DNA of 64,000 nt from Candidatus Ishikawaella capsulata Mpkobe (lineage in GTDB: Bacteria > Pseudomonadota > Gammaproteobacteria > Enterobacterales > Enterobacteriaceae). Made by a program: the position numbers and the translations under genes. The stretch covers positions 35,001 to 99,000 of the forward strand of contig NZ_AP010872.1 of the NCBI RefSeq assembly GCF_000828515.1, written 5' to 3'. Under the pieces are notes generated by a model. The model was not told the origin of the DNA. It worked only from the letters and a program-made list of their open reading frames with translations, and searched no databases. Positions 35,102-45,770 of this stretch are shown here, one piece after another; within the stretch, counting starts at the first letter, position 1; every line of letters begins with the position of its first letter.

Positions 35102-36571
35102 ATGGCAATCAATCAGCAACAATTAATAGCTTTATTACCGTTATCAATAATAGGATTAACTATATTAGTTGTAATGCTATTTATTGCATGGCATCGAGAT
35201 CATTTTATTAGTGCTGTTCTAACAATAATAGGTCTTAATATAACTCTATTATCACTTGGTATTGTCTTCTATTATCAGAAAGTATCTTCTGTAGATGTCA
35301 CTATACTATTAAGAATAGATGGTTATTTTATATTTTATGCTGCTATAATATTATTATGTAGTTTAGCTAGTTGTATTTTTGCATATTCCTGGTTGATCTC
35401 TGTTACAGATAATAATAGAGAAGAATTTTATTTGTTAATATTAATATCTACGCTAGGGAGTATAATTCTTGTAAGTGCAAATCATTTTGCTTCATTTTTT
35501 ATAGGTATAGAATTATTATCAGTTCCGATGATGGGTCTTATAGATTATGCTACTAACAAAAGATATTCTTTAGAAGCTGCTATAAAATATATGATATTAT
35601 CAGCAGCAACTTCAACATTTTTATTATTTGGTATTGCTTTAATATATGCTGATTGTGGAAATTTAAGTTTTATGGAAATAGGACAATATATACATAACCA
35701 TAACATACTTAAAGAACCATTATTTCTTGCCGGTTTAGGTATGATCATTACTGTATTAGGATTTAAACTGTCACTAGTACCATTTCATTTATGGACTCCT
35801 GATATTTATCAAGGAGCACCGGTCCCTGTATCAGCATTTCTATCTACAGCTAGTAAAATTGCTTTATTTTGCTTAATGATTCATCTGTTTGCATATATTC
35901 CTATCGATATCAATCCTAAAAATAGCATATTTATTATATTGGTGTCTCTAGCAATATTTTCTATGATATTTGGGAATGTAATGGCTCTTTCACAAAACAA
36001 TATAAAACGTCTATTAGGATACTCTTCTATTGCACATTTAGGCTATATTTTACTCGCTTTGATTATTTTAAACAATAAATTATCAATAGAAGCTGCTGGT
36101 GTATATATGGTTGGTTATATCCTTAGTAATCTTGGTTTATTTGGTATAATAAACATTATGTCTAGTCCTTATCGTGGTTATGACAATGATTATTTGTATA
36201 TGTATCGAGGTTTATTTTGGTATAACCCTATTTTAGCCGCTTTAATGACGATTATGTTATTATCTTTAGCTGGTATTCCCCTGACCGTAGGTTTTATAGG
36301 TAAATTGTATACTCTCATAGCAAGTATAAATGAGCATTTATGGAGCTTAACTATTTCTATAGTTATAGGTAGTTCTATTAGTTTATATTATTATTTACGT
36401 GTTATTATTATTCTTTATCTTAGTCCCCCAGAAAATAATATGAATCTAGATGTTAATTCTCTTTATACTTTTCCTGGTTTAGTTGTGCTTATATGTGCTA
36501 CATTGGTCATGCTATTTGGTGTTTATCCAGATTATATACTTAAATTGCTAAGCATAACTATACCAAAATAA
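35102..36571 (+). CDS. nuoN: NADH-quinone oxidoreductase subunit N
   Basis: Third antiporter-like subunit, the last structural gene of complex I. The 489 residues compare with 485 in E. coli. Conserved segments are IGIELLSVPMMGL, FKLSLVPFHLWTPDIYQGAP and the GYSSIAHLGY motif. With this gene all thirteen nuo cistrons are intact and in E. coli order, so a complete proton-pumping complex I is expected. A short hairpin follows the stop codon. Confidence 0.97.
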   Translation: MAINQQQLIALLPLSIIGLTILVVMLFIAWHRDHFISAVLTIIGLNITLLSLGIVFYYQKVSSVDVTILLRIDGYFIFYAAIILLCSLASCIFAYSWLISVTDNNREEFYLLILISTLGSIILVSANHFASFFIGIELLSVPMMGLIDYATNKRYSLEAAIKYMILSAATSTFLLFGIALIYADCGNLSFMEIGQYIHNHNILKEPLFLAGLGMIITVLGFKLSLVPFHLWTPDIYQGAPVPVSAFLSTASKIALFCLMIHLFAYIPIDINPKNSIFIILVSLAIFSMIFGNVMALSQNNIKRLLGYSSIAHLGYILLALIILNNKLSIEAAGVYMVGYILSNLGLFGIINIMSSPYRGYDNDYLYMYRGLFWYNPILAALMTIMLLSLAGIPLTVGFIGKLYTLIASINEHLWSLTISIVIGSSISLYYYLRVIIILYLSPPENNMNLDVNSLYTFPGLVVLICATLVMLFGVYPDYILKLLSITIPK

Positions 36572-36577
36572 TATATG

Positions 36578-36603
36578 TACTAAATAAATCCAAGTATTTA
36601 GTA
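36578..36603 (+). terminator. Hairpin just after nuoN (possible weak terminator)
   Basis: A 9-bp perfect inverted repeat, TACTAAATA ... TATTTAGTA, with an 8-nt loop, starts 7 bases after the nuoN stop. No T-run follows directly, so it may only stabilise the nuo mRNA end or attenuate read-through into elaB. Confidence 0.35.
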
Positions 36604-36656
36604 ATATAAACTAATAGTAATTCTTTAATTTTTGTTTTATACGGAGATAATAAATA

Positions 36657-36986
36657 ATGATTACATCAAGCGAATCGATACAAAATAATGATTCAGTTGA
36701 AACATGTATGAACAACAAAGATTTTTTAATGCATCATACATTAGAAGAAGTATTGAAATCATCATCTGATCCCACTGATAAAAAATATATAGAATTAAAA
36801 AACAAGGCAGAATTAATATTCGATAATGTAAAATCTCATATTAGTAATATATCAGACAAGTATTACTTTCATACCAAAAATGCAGCAGATCGAGCTAACA
36901 ATTATGTACATGAAAATCCTTGGCAAGGAATAGGTGCAGGTATGACATTAGGATTACTTATAGGCTTGATAATCTCTCCTAGATAA
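36657..36986 (+). CDS. elaB: ElaB/YqjD/DUF883 family membrane-anchored ribosome-binding protein
   Basis: A 109-residue protein: a soluble, probably helical N-terminal 85 residues, a VHENPWQGIG motif and one C-terminal membrane helix (GAGMTLGLLIGLIIS) ending SPR. This is the layout of E. coli ElaB and YqjD, C-tail-anchored inner-membrane proteins reported to bind ribosomes. elaB also lies near nuoN in E. coli, which supports the name. Start has ggag upstream. Retention of such a stress protein in a reduced genome is uncommon. Confidence 0.85.
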   Translation: MITSSESIQNNDSVETCMNNKDFLMHHTLEEVLKSSSDPTDKKYIELKNKAELIFDNVKSHISNISDKYYFHTKNAADRANNYVHENPWQGIGAGMTLGLLIGLIISPR

Positions 36987-37011
36987 ATGATATTTAATTT
37001 ATATTTACAAA

Positions 37012-37075
37012 CAAATACCCCCAAACTTCTTTACATTCATAAATTTAGTAAAGCAATTTTAATTGGGGGTATTTG
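37012..37075. terminator. Strong 13-bp hairpin between elaB and yfaE
   Basis: CAAATACCCCCAA (37012-37024) and TTGGGGGTATTTG (37063-37075) are perfect complements with five consecutive G-C pairs. The 38-nt loop contains an inner stem ctttac / gtaaag. It lies between the convergent genes elaB (plus) and yfaE (minus), so it could stop transcription from both sides. There is no long T-run, so classic intrinsic termination is uncertain. An 81-codon frame running over it is not a gene. Confidence 0.6.
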
Positions 37076-37155
37076 TTGTAAACATTATGCTATTTATATA
37101 ATTATGTATATAAATATTTTTATTTCTCTAAATAATATAGAATCAGAATCATTCT

Positions 37156-37416
37156 TCATAATGCAATTTCAATATCGCCTATTACACAACAGCAACAAGG
37201 CAAAATTTCTCCTGGTTCTACATAAGCAATAGGAATTTTCGTGTAATGTACTTCACCTTTCAGTAACCGTATTTTACAACAACCACAATAACCCTCTAAA
37301 CAATTATATGTTATCAAGAAATTATGTGATTCTAATACACTTAACAAATTAGAATGTTTCTTATTGTATTCTAATACATATCCGCTATTAGCTATAGTAA
37401 TTATGTTTTTTTTCAT
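37156..37416 (-). CDS. yfaE: 2Fe-2S ferredoxin for ribonucleotide reductase maintenance
   Basis: An 86-residue plant-type ferredoxin with cluster cysteines C39, C44 and C47 (CLEGYCGCC) and the fourth in the LPCCCC segment near 74-77. E. coli YfaE (84) helps assemble and maintain the diferric tyrosyl radical of NrdB. The order nrdA-nrdB-yfaE is the E. coli operon; yfaE starts 2 bases after the nrdB stop. Confidence 0.95.
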   Translation of the reverse strand: MKKNIITIANSGYVLEYNKKHSNLLSVLESHNFLITYNCLEGYCGCCKIRLLKGEVHYTKIPIAYVEPGEILPCCCCVIGDIEIAL

Positions 37417-37418
37417 AT

Positions 37419-38552
37419 TTAAATTTCAAATGTATCGAAATCATCTTGGGTTATTTCAGACTCAATTTGTCCCACTAAATATGAACTAATTTCTGTTTCC
37501 TGTGGTGCTACCTGTACATTATCAGATGATAACCAATCGTTAATCCATGGAATAGGATTTTTATTTGAGCTAGGAAAGGCCATGTCTAAACCTACGGCGC
37601 GCATGCGCATATTAGTAATATATTCAATATATTGACAAAGTATCTCTTTATTCAATCCAATCATGGCACCTTCAGAAAAAAGATATTCCGCCCATTCTTT
37701 TTCTTGAAGAGCTGCTTTTTTAAAAAGATCAAAACATTCTTGCCTACATTTTTTAGCAATTGTTTCCATTTCTGGATCTTCCTTATGATTACACATCAAA
37801 TGTAACATGTGTTGAGTCCCAGTTAAATGTAAAGCTTCATCACGAGCAATAAGTCGTATAATTTTAGCATTACCTTCCATTATTCCTCGCTCAGCAAAAG
37901 CAAATGAACAAGCAAAGCTCACATAAAAACGAACAGCTTCTAAGGCATTAACGCTCATTAAACATAAATAAAGCTGTTTTTTCAGATCAAGTAAATCAAC
38001 AACAATTTTTTTACCATTTATATGATGAATACCACACCCTAATAAATGCCAATAGTTAGTTAAATGAATAAGCTTATCATAATACGCAGATATATCTTTA
38101 GCTCGTTTTAATATTTGAGTATTAGTAACTATATCCTCAAAAACTACACCTGGATTGTTTATGATATTACGTATAATATAAGTATAAGAACGTGAATGTA
38201 TTGTTTCTGAGAAAGACCATGTTTCTATCCACGTTTCTAATTCTGGTATGGAAACCAGAGGTAATAAAGCTACATTGGGACTACGTCCTTGAATAGAGTC
38301 CAAAAGAGTTTGATATTTTATATTACTTAGAAAGATATGTTTTTGATGTTGTGGCAATGATTGATAATCGATACGATCTTGAGAAATATCGACTTCTTCA
38401 GGACGCCAAAAAAAAGATAATTGTCTTTCTATTAACATTTCAAAAACCTGATATTTTTGTTGATCGAAACGTGCTACATTGACAGATTGACCAAAAAACA
38501 TTGGTTCTTTTAATTGATTATTTTTATTTTGTGAAAATGTTGTATATACCAT
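37419..38552 (-). CDS. nrdB: Ribonucleoside-diphosphate reductase class Ia, beta subunit
   Basis: Radical-generating subunit of the aerobic ribonucleotide reductase. The 377 residues compare with 376 in E. coli. The radical tyrosine lies in SETIHSRSY and the di-iron ligands in WRPEE-type, DEALH and neighbouring helices. The conserved C-terminal tail that docks to NrdA ends DDFDTFEI. A Shine-Dalgarno taagga sits directly at the edge of the tandem repeat that separates it from nrdA. Confidence 0.97.
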   Translation of the reverse strand: MVYTTFSQNKNNQLKEPMFFGQSVNVARFDQQKYQVFEMLIERQLSFFWRPEEVDISQDRIDYQSLPQHQKHIFLSNIKYQTLLDSIQGRSPNVALLPLVSIPELETWIETWSFSETIHSRSYTYIIRNIINNPGVVFEDIVTNTQILKRAKDISAYYDKLIHLTNYWHLLGCGIHHINGKKIVVDLLDLKKQLYLCLMSVNALEAVRFYVSFACSFAFAERGIMEGNAKIIRLIARDEALHLTGTQHMLHLMCNHKEDPEMETIAKKCRQECFDLFKKAALQEKEWAEYLFSEGAMIGLNKEILCQYIEYITNMRMRAVGLDMAFPSSNKNPIPWINDWLSSDNVQVAPQETEISSYLVGQIESEITQDDFDTFEI

Positions 38553-38564
38553 AAACCATCCTTA

Positions 38565-38609
38565 ATTAGTTATATTAGTTATATTAGTTATATTAGTTAT
38601 ATTAGTTAT
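38565..38609 (-). repeat. Five 9-bp tandem repeats between nrdA and nrdB
   Basis: ATTAGTTAT is repeated five times without a mismatch (38565-38609). The nrdA stop codon at 38606-38608 lies in the first copy read on the minus strand. Because the unit is three codons long, every copy puts another TAA in the nrdA frame, giving a row of in-frame stops. The last copy abuts the nrdB Shine-Dalgarno. Copy number could vary by slippage without altering either protein. Confidence 0.9.
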
Positions 38610-40894
38610 ATTTTACAAGCACCACTGTCGCAGTTGTTTTGCGAGCATGTATCGTTATCTATATCTTCTTGTTTATCTTCTGCTGAATCTCGTGTGTTTT
38701 GATAGTACAGCGTTTTTAGTCCAAACTTATAAGCTGTTAGAAGATCCTTTAATAAATGTTTCAGAGAAAGTTTCCCATTTGCAAATTTTATTGGATCATA
38801 GTTTGTATTTGAAGAAATTGATTGATCTGTGAACTTTTGTATTATAGCTGCTAAGTGTAAATAGCCTTCATTGGAAGGAAATTCCCAAAGTAATTCATAT
38901 TTCTCTTTGAAATCTTCATATTCAGGTACTACCTGTCTTGATAGACCATCTTTAGATCCTTTTACAGTTATATGACCACGTGGAGGTTCAATACCATTAG
39001 TTGCATTAGCAATTTGAGACGATGTTTCTGATGGCATCACAGCAGAAAGAGTAGAATTACGTAACCCATGAGTTTTTATGTCTTGACGTAATTTTTCCCA
39101 ATCTAAATGTAGTGGTTCATCGCAAATTGTATCTACATCTTTTTTGTAAGTATCAATAGGCAAAATACCTTTATAGTATTTAGTTTGATTAAACAAAGAA
39201 CAACTACCTTGTTCCATTGCTAGTATATTTGAAGCTTTTAATAAATAATATTGGATCGCTTCAAAAGTTTTATGTGTCAATCTATTAGCGCTACCATCAG
39301 TATAACGTACATTATTTTTTGCTAAGTAATAAGCAAAATTTATAACACCAACACCCAATGTGCGACGACCTATTGCACTAATTTCAGCTGCTTTTACTGG
39401 ATAATATTGATAATCAAGTAATGCATCTAGTGCACGAACAGTAAGTTCGGCTAGTTCTTCTAAATCATCGAGACTTTTAATTACACCTAAATTAAAAGCT
39501 GATAATATGCAAAGTGCTATTTCACCGTTTGTATCATTTATATCTTCAAGTGGTTTTGTTGGTAATGTAATCTCTAAACAAAGATTAGATTGACGTATTG
39601 GTGCCAATTTAACATCAAATGAACTATGAGTGTTACAATGATCTACATTTTGAATATATATTCTTCCTGTTGATGTACGTTCTTGCATCAGTAAAGAAAA
39701 TAGATCAATTGCTTTAATTTCCTTCTTACGAATATTTTCATCTTTTTCATATTTAATATATAAATGTTCGAATTCTTTTTGATCGCTAAAAAACGATTCA
39801 TACAATTTGGGAACATCTGAAGGGCTAAATAAAGTGATGCTTTTTCCTTCTATTAAACGTTGGTACATTAACCTATTGAGTTGCACGCCATAATCCATGT
39901 GGCGTACACGATTATCTTCTACACCACGATTATTTTTTAAAACTATCAAACTTTCTACCTCGAGATGCCATATGGGATAAAAAATAGTAGCAGCACCACC
40001 ACGTACTCCACCTTGAGAACAAGATTTTACCGCAGTTTGAAAATGTTTATAAAAAGGAATACAACCTGTATGAAAGGCTTCTCCATTTCTAATAGAACTT
40101 CCTAATGCTCTAATTCGTCCGGCATTAATCCCAATACCAGCCCGTTGAGATACGTATTTCACAATAGCACTAGAAGTAGCATTGATAGAGTTGAGACTAT
40201 CAGCACATTCTATTAACACACAAGAACTAAATTGACGTGTAGGTGTACGAACACCAGACATTATAGGTGTTGGTAAGGAAATTTTAAAAGAAGAAATCGC
40301 ATCATAAAAACGTCTAACATAATCCATACGTGTATTACGAGGATAATTGGCAAATAAGCAAGATGCTACTAAAACATAGAGGAATTGAGGACTTTCATAA
40401 ATTTCTCCTGTGACTCTATTTTGTAGTAAATACTTACTTTCTAGTTGTTTTACTGCAGTATAAGCAAAATTCATATCCTTGCTGTGATCTATAAAAGTAT
40501 CCATATATTCAAATTCTTCTTTCGTATAATCTACTAATAAATGATTATCGTATTTACCTATTTGAACTATGCGCGATACATGTTCGTAAAGTTTAGGAGG
40601 TTCAAATTGTCCATAGGCTTTTTTGCGTAAATCAAACATCGCTAAACGTGCTGCTACATATTGATAATATGGCATGGAGCAACAAATTAACTCTGCAGCG
40701 GTTTTAATAAGAGTCTTATGAAGATCACATGTTTTCATGCCATTATAAAATTGAATTTTGGCGCGGGATATTACTTGAGAAATAGATACTTTATTCAATC
40801 CCTTAGCTGCCCTCGCTACTACTCGGTGAATTTTCTCTATATCAAAGTCTTCTTGACGACCATTTTTTTTAGTAACTAATAGACAATGACACAT
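38606..40894 (-). CDS. nrdA: Ribonucleoside-diphosphate reductase class Ia, alpha subunit
   Basis: Catalytic subunit that reduces ribonucleoside diphosphates. The 762 residues compare with 761 in E. coli. Order: N-terminal ATP-cone (residues 4-90), the first active-site cysteine in FSSCVLIEC, the thiyl cysteine in QSNLCLEI, the second redox cysteine in EIALC, and the C-terminal shuttle pair in CDSGACKI. A gaggtaaagaaga leader precedes the ATG. It faces gyrA across a 340-base gap, as nrdA and gyrA are near neighbours in E. coli. Confidence 0.98.
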   Translation of the reverse strand: MCHCLLVTKKNGRQEDFDIEKIHRVVARAAKGLNKVSISQVISRAKIQFYNGMKTCDLHKTLIKTAAELICCSMPYYQYVAARLAMFDLRKKAYGQFEPPKLYEHVSRIVQIGKYDNHLLVDYTKEEFEYMDTFIDHSKDMNFAYTAVKQLESKYLLQNRVTGEIYESPQFLYVLVASCLFANYPRNTRMDYVRRFYDAISSFKISLPTPIMSGVRTPTRQFSSCVLIECADSLNSINATSSAIVKYVSQRAGIGINAGRIRALGSSIRNGEAFHTGCIPFYKHFQTAVKSCSQGGVRGGAATIFYPIWHLEVESLIVLKNNRGVEDNRVRHMDYGVQLNRLMYQRLIEGKSITLFSPSDVPKLYESFFSDQKEFEHLYIKYEKDENIRKKEIKAIDLFSLLMQERTSTGRIYIQNVDHCNTHSSFDVKLAPIRQSNLCLEITLPTKPLEDINDTNGEIALCILSAFNLGVIKSLDDLEELAELTVRALDALLDYQYYPVKAAEISAIGRRTLGVGVINFAYYLAKNNVRYTDGSANRLTHKTFEAIQYYLLKASNILAMEQGSCSLFNQTKYYKGILPIDTYKKDVDTICDEPLHLDWEKLRQDIKTHGLRNSTLSAVMPSETSSQIANATNGIEPPRGHITVKGSKDGLSRQVVPEYEDFKEKYELLWEFPSNEGYLHLAAIIQKFTDQSISSNTNYDPIKFANGKLSLKHLLKDLLTAYKFGLKTLYYQNTRDSAEDKQEDIDNDTCSQNNCDSGACKI

Positions 40895-41238
40895 GTATCT
40901 TCTTTACCTCATGTAATTTAAATATTAACATTTAATACAGCTCCCATATTATATACATAATATCAATTGTAAATGAATACTATGTATAGTTTTTATATTA
41001 CCATAATAAATCATAGTATTATAAATATTACAAATAAAATATTTATTTTTATTCAAAAATATTAATCCATGGTTTACTATTAAATGAGTATTTAAACATA
41101 AACCTCTGTTTAATATCGACAACTTTTTTTAAACAATTTAAATTATCTCAAATAAATATTATTATATATATAACTTTTATATAAATATATGATACAATTA
41201 TTAAAAATATTTATTTGAGGTACCTAAATAATTACTCC
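40895..41238. promoter_or_regulatory. Divergent nrdA/gyrA control region with possible gyrA promoter
   Basis: No gene in this 344-base gap. For gyrA, an extended -10-like element TGATACAAT lies at 41190-41198 and would start transcription near 41205. That leaves a Shine-Dalgarno gagg (41217-41220) some 18 bases before the ATG, a rather long spacing. No convincing -35 is seen. A small dyad atattat/ataatat lies on the nrdA side near 40950. Confidence 0.35.
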
Positions 41239-43782
41239 ATGAACGAACTCAAAAAAAATACTATATCAGTTAATGTTGAAGAAGAGTTAACAAATTCTTA
41301 TCTTAGTTATGCTATGTCAGTTATTGTTTCACGTGCTTTACCTGATGTACGTGATGGACTAAAGCCTGTTCATCGTCGAGTATTATTTGCGATGTATGAG
41401 TTAAGCAATTTATATAATAAACCGTATAAAAAATCTGCCAGGATAGTAGGCGATGTCATAGGAAAATATCATCCTCATGGAGATACGGCTGTTTATGATG
41501 CAATAGTTCGCATGGCTCAACCTTTCTCTTTACGTTATATATTAATAGACGGACAAGGTAATTTTGGTTCTATTGACGGGGACTCTGCTGCTGCTATGCG
41601 TTATACTGAAATACGCATGTCAAAGATAGCACATGAACTATTAACTGACCTAGAAAAAGATACAGTAAATTTTATTTCTAACTATGATGGCAGTGAAAAA
41701 ATCCCTGAAGTATTACCAAGTCAAATTCCAAATTTGTTAATTAATGGTAGTTCTGGTATTGCCGTAGGAATGGCAACTAATATTCCTCCTCATAATTTAA
41801 CAGAAGTAATTAACGCTTGTCTTGCTTATATTGAAGATCACAATATTACTGTAAAAAAATTAATGGAATATCTTCCCGGTCCGGACTTTCCCACTGCAGC
41901 TATAATTAATGGTCAGAATGGAGTTGAAGAAGCCTATAGAACAGGACGTGGAAAAATTTATATTCGTGCTTTTGTTGAAATAGCAATCGATAATAAAACA
42001 AAACGCGAAATTATAATCATACATGAAATACCTTATCAAGTAAATAAAGCTCGTTTGATTGAAAGAATAGCAGAATTAGTTAAAGATAAACGAGTTGATG
42101 GTATAAGTACATTACGAGATGAATCAGATAAAGATGGTCTAAGAATTGTACTTGAAGTAAAGCGAGATGCAGTAGCTCAAGTAGTACTCAATAACCTTTA
42201 TTCTTTAACCCAATTACAAATTTCTTTTGGCATTAACATGGTGGCTTTACATCATGGTCAACCTAAGACTATGACATTAAAAGAAATATTAGAAGCTTTT
42301 ATATGTCATCGTCGTGAAATAGTAACACGGCGTACTGTTTTTGAATTACATAAAGCACGTGAAAGAATTCATGTTGTTGAAGGCTTAATAATTGCCTTGG
42401 AAAATTTAGACCAAATCATTTATTTTATTCGTAATTCTTCCAGTTTATCCGAAATTAAAATCGCTATTTTAACAAAAAAATGGAATCTAGGAAAATTAAT
42501 TCAAATTACACATCATTCTAAAAGTTTTAATAAAAATTTCAAGTATTTTTGTGAAAAATCGCATATTCATGATAACAAATATACTCTTACAGAACATCAA
42601 GTACAAGCGATTCTTGATATGCGTTTACAAAAACTCACTGGATTAGAGCATAAGAAGCTAATTGAAGAATATGAAACATTGGTTAAACAAATAAACAATT
42701 TAACACATGTTTTACAGCATCCAGATCATCTTATGAAAATAATTTGTAAAGATTTAAAAATAATAAGGAATCAATTTGGTGATGCACGACGTACAGAAAT
42801 TAATATCAATGGTATTGACATAAAAAACGAAGAACTAATTCATCATGAAGATGTAGTAGTCACCTTATCTAATCAAGGATATGTTAAATATCAGCCATTG
42901 ACAGATTATGAAGCCCAGCGTAGAGGTGGTAAGGGAAAATCTGCTGCACAAATTAAAGAAGAGGACTTTATTGATTCTCTATTAGTTGCAAATACTCATG
43001 ATACCATACTATGTTTTTCTAGTAAAGGACGACTGTATTGGATGAAAGTTTATCAGCTACCTGAAGCAAGTAGAGGTTCACGTGGTAGACCCATTGTTAA
43101 TTTACTACCCTTAGCAGAAAAAGAACGTATTACTACTATTCTTCCTGTATATAAATATGAAGAAGGACTGAATATTCTTATGGCAACTGCAAAAGGAATC
43201 GTCAAAAAAACTGCCATTAACGAATTTAGTCGTCCTCGCAATATTGGTATTATTGCTATTAAATTACATGGGGATGATGAATTAATAGGTGTTGCGTTAA
43301 CTAAAGGAAATGATGAAATAATGCTTTTTTCCTCTGCAGGTAAAGTGGTACGTTTTTCGGAGACTACGGTTCGGAATATGGGCAGAGCAGCTTCAGGGGT
43401 ATGTGGTATTAAATTAGCCAAAAACGATTTAGTAGTATCTCTCATAGTACCTCGAAAAAAAGGTGAAATTCTTACTGTAACACAAAACGGATATGGCAAA
43501 AGAACAGCCAACAGTGAATATCCAACTAAATCTAGAGCTACTCAAGGAGTTATTTCTATTAAAGTTACTAAACGTAATGGATTGGTTATAGGAGCTATAC
43601 AAGTAGTAGATAGCGATCAGATAATAATAATTACTAATGCTGGTACTTTAGTGCGTACCCGGGTATCAGAAGTCAGTATAGTAGGGCGTAATACTCAAGG
43701 TGTAATTCTCATTCGTACTGCAGAAAATGAACGAGTAGTTGGATTACAACGTGTTGCAGATACCATTTATAGAAGTGATTAA
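41239..43782 (+). CDS. gyrA: DNA gyrase subunit A
   Basis: Breakage-rejoining subunit of gyrase. It has 847 residues from the ATG at 41239, whose distance to VNVEEEL matches E. coli exactly; an upstream TTG is less likely. Numbering matches E. coli: catalytic Y122 in AMRYTEI, with T83 and D87 in [10 protein letters not shown] (E. coli has S83). The C-terminal beta-pinwheel is complete, with the GyrA-box QRRGGKG. The protein stops at [10 protein letters not shown], so the acidic tail of E. coli GyrA (about 30 residues rich in Asp and Glu) is absent. That tail modulates supercoiling in E. coli. Confidence 0.98.
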   Translation: MNELKKNTISVNVEEELTNSYLSYAMSVIVSRALPDVRDGLKPVHRRVLFAMYELSNLYNKPYKKSARIVGDVIGKYHPHGDTAVYDAIVRMAQPFSLRYILIDGQGNFGSIDGDSAAAMRYTEIRMSKIAHELLTDLEKDTVNFISNYDGSEKIPEVLPSQIPNLLINGSSGIAVGMATNIPPHNLTEVINACLAYIEDHNITVKKLMEYLPGPDFPTAAIINGQNGVEEAYRTGRGKIYIRAFVEIAIDNKTKREIIIIHEIPYQVNKARLIERIAELVKDKRVDGISTLRDESDKDGLRIVLEVKRDAVAQVVLNNLYSLTQLQISFGINMVALHHGQPKTMTLKEILEAFICHRREIVTRRTVFELHKARERIHVVEGLIIALENLDQIIYFIRNSSSLSEIKIAILTKKWNLGKLIQITHHSKSFNKNFKYFCEKSHIHDNKYTLTEHQVQAILDMRLQKLTGLEHKKLIEEYETLVKQINNLTHVLQHPDHLMKIICKDLKIIRNQFGDARRTEININGIDIKNEELIHHEDVVVTLSNQGYVKYQPLTDYEAQRRGGKGKSAAQIKEEDFIDSLLVANTHDTILCFSSKGRLYWMKVYQLPEASRGSRGRPIVNLLPLAEKERITTILPVYKYEEGLNILMATAKGIVKKTAINEFSRPRNIGIIAIKLHGDDELIGVALTKGNDEIMLFSSAGKVVRFSETTVRNMGRAASGVCGIKLAKNDLVVSLIVPRKKGEILTVTQNGYGKRTANSEYPTKSRATQGVISIKVTKRNGLVIGAIQVVDSDQIIIITNAGTLVRTRVSEVSIVGRNTQGVILIRTAENERVVGLQRVADTIYRSD

Positions 43783-44474
43783 ATAATATAATTAATATAT
43801 GAAAAATATTTAAATAAATTGATGATTAGTATCAATATTTAGTTGAATCATGGCATATTTTTTTGATTTTGGATAGTTTTAATACAACTATGTTGTTTAT
43901 TAGCAATTTCAGTAACTAAAATATTTCTGATACAAAGCGTACTACTTGGCTATCTTTTGATAAAATTAGCACAAAGATTATTTTTGATGATTATATAGGT
44001 AAAAAATATTTATTTGAAAAATAACGCTCATTCAAATGATATCATCACGATATTTGTCGCATGTTCCTAATGACTCTAGATCCTACATGAGATCTGTTGA
44101 ATTATTAAAGAATCCTATAATAGAAATACAGTCTTTTTATCAAAAAAAATTATGCAGACATAATAAAATGATTGGGTAATCATCTGGAATAACAATATTC
44201 AATTTCTCAATTTTTACTAAAAAAAACTAATACAATTATATTTATATCAATATATATAAATTACACAACTAATTTAGTGAATGTTTTATAAATTGATGAT
44301 CAATAGTGTATCACTTTTTATGATAAATATTCAGTTATAAGAATTTTATTTATTAGATAAATTTAAGTAAATACTGAATATTAATTATATTTAACAATAT
44401 ATTTCTGCTCTATTAGAGCAATATATGACTATAATAATTTATAGCTCTAAAATAAATAAAAATATTGGAGACAT
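43783..44474. other. Gene-free gap between gyrA and serS
   Basis: About 690 bases. The longest plus-strand frame opening with ATG is 47 codons (44036-44179, including SYMRSVELLKNPIIEIQSF). It looks less random than its surroundings and could be a fragment of a lost gene, but I could not match it to lolA, rarA or any other E. coli neighbour. Nothing else supported. Confidence 0.5.
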
Positions 44475-45770
44475 ATGCTAGATCCCTATTTGTTACGTAA
44501 TACACCAGATTTAGTAAAAAAAAAATTAGCTTACCGTGGTTTTAATTTAAATGTAGAAAAGTTACTTTCATTAGAAAAATGCCGCAAGACTTTACAAGTA
44601 CAAACTGAAACTATGCAATCTAAATGTAACGTTTATTCGAAACGTATAGGTGAGGCTAAAGCGCGTGGAGAAAATATTAAGATCTTGACTGAAGAAGTAG
44701 ATATTATTAAAAAAAAATTATCCTCTTCTAAATTAGATTTGAAATCTTTACAAAAAGAAATTCTGGAATTTTATTTAACTATTCCTAATTTACCAGCTGA
44801 TGATGTTCCTGAAGGGAAAGATAGTAGTAAAAATAAAACCATTAGTTATTGGGGAGAATTGTATAAATTGAATTTTCCTATAAAAGATCATGTACTATTA
44901 GGAGAAAAATTAAAAGGATTAGATTTCGCTTCAGCGGTTAAACTGACAGGGTCAAGATTCGTAGTAATGCAAGGTCAAATTGCAAGGTTACATCGAGCTA
45001 TAAGTCAATTTATGATTAATTTGCATAGTGAACAACATGGTTATATTGAAACATATGTACCTTATTTAGTGAACAAAAACACTCTGTATGGTACTGGTCA
45101 TTTACCAAAATTTAGTCAAGATCTTTTCCATATTTCTTTTTTAGATCATGCTACAGATATGCATTATAGTCTTATTCCAACAGCAGAAGTACCTTTAACT
45201 AATTTATTCCGTAATGAAATATTAGATGAAAAAAATTTACCCATAAAATTAGTCTCTCATACACCATGTTTTCGTTCTGAAGCTGGATCTTATGGAAGTG
45301 ATACTCGCGGTCTAATTCGTTTACATCAATTTGATAAAGTTGAAATGGTACAAATAGTAAGTCCGGAAAATTCAGTTCAAGCATTGGAAGAATTGGTAAT
45401 TCATGCTGAAAAAGTATTGCAATTACTAAAATTACCTTATCGTAAAATTTTATTATGTGCTGGTGATATGAGTTTTGGAGCTACAAAAACTTATGATTTA
45501 GAAGTATGGTTGCCCACCAAAAATAAGTATTGTGAAATTTCTTCTTGTTCGAATATGTCAGATTTTCAATCTCGTCGTATGCACACTCGTTACCGCAGCA
45601 GTAATTTAACATCTAAAAAAACTAGTTTAGTTCATACCTTAAATGGATCAGGTTTAGCTGTAGGTCGTACATTGATGGCAATACTGGAAAACTACCAAAC
45701 ATCCGATGGTAGTATTAAAATACCAGAAGTATTACAAAATTACATGAATGGTTTGAAATATATCAGCTAA
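44475..45770 (+). CDS. serS: Seryl-tRNA synthetase
   Basis: Class II synthetase that charges tRNA-Ser. The 431 residues compare with 430 in E. coli. The N-terminal 110 residues form the long antiparallel coiled coil that holds the tRNA long arm. Motif 2 is [15 protein letters not shown] and motif 3 is [15 protein letters not shown]. It starts MLDPYLLRN as in E. coli, with ggag upstream. No operon partners remain. Confidence 0.97.
   Translation: MLDPYLLRNTPDLVKKKLAYRGFNLNVEKLLSLEKCRKTLQVQTETMQSKCNVYSKRIGEAKARGENIKILTEEVDIIKKKLSSSKLDLKSLQKEILEFYLTIPNLPADDVPEGKDSSKNKTISYWGELYKLNFPIKDHVLLGEKLKGLDFASAVKLTGSRFVVMQGQIARLHRAISQFMINLHSEQHGYIETYVPYLVNKNTLYGTGHLPKFSQDLFHISFLDHATDMHYSLIPTAEVPLTNLFRNEILDEKNLPIKLVSHTPCFRSEAGSYGSDTRGLIRLHQFDKVEMVQIVSPENSVQALEELVIHAEKVLQLLKLPYRKILLCAGDMSFGATKTYDLEVWLPTKNKYCEISSCSNMSDFQSRRMHTRYRSSNLTSKKTSLVHTLNGSGLAVGRTLMAILENYQTSDGSIKIPEVLQNYMNGLKYIS

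Noticed and set aside
36987-37232. 81-codon frame directly after elaB.
   Set aside because: It runs through the 13-bp hairpin and into antisense yfaE, has no recognisable domain, and follows elaB with no Shine-Dalgarno.
43053-43511. 152-codon minus-strand frame opposite gyrA.
   Set aside because: Antisense to the highly conserved GyrA C-terminal domain, with no independent support.
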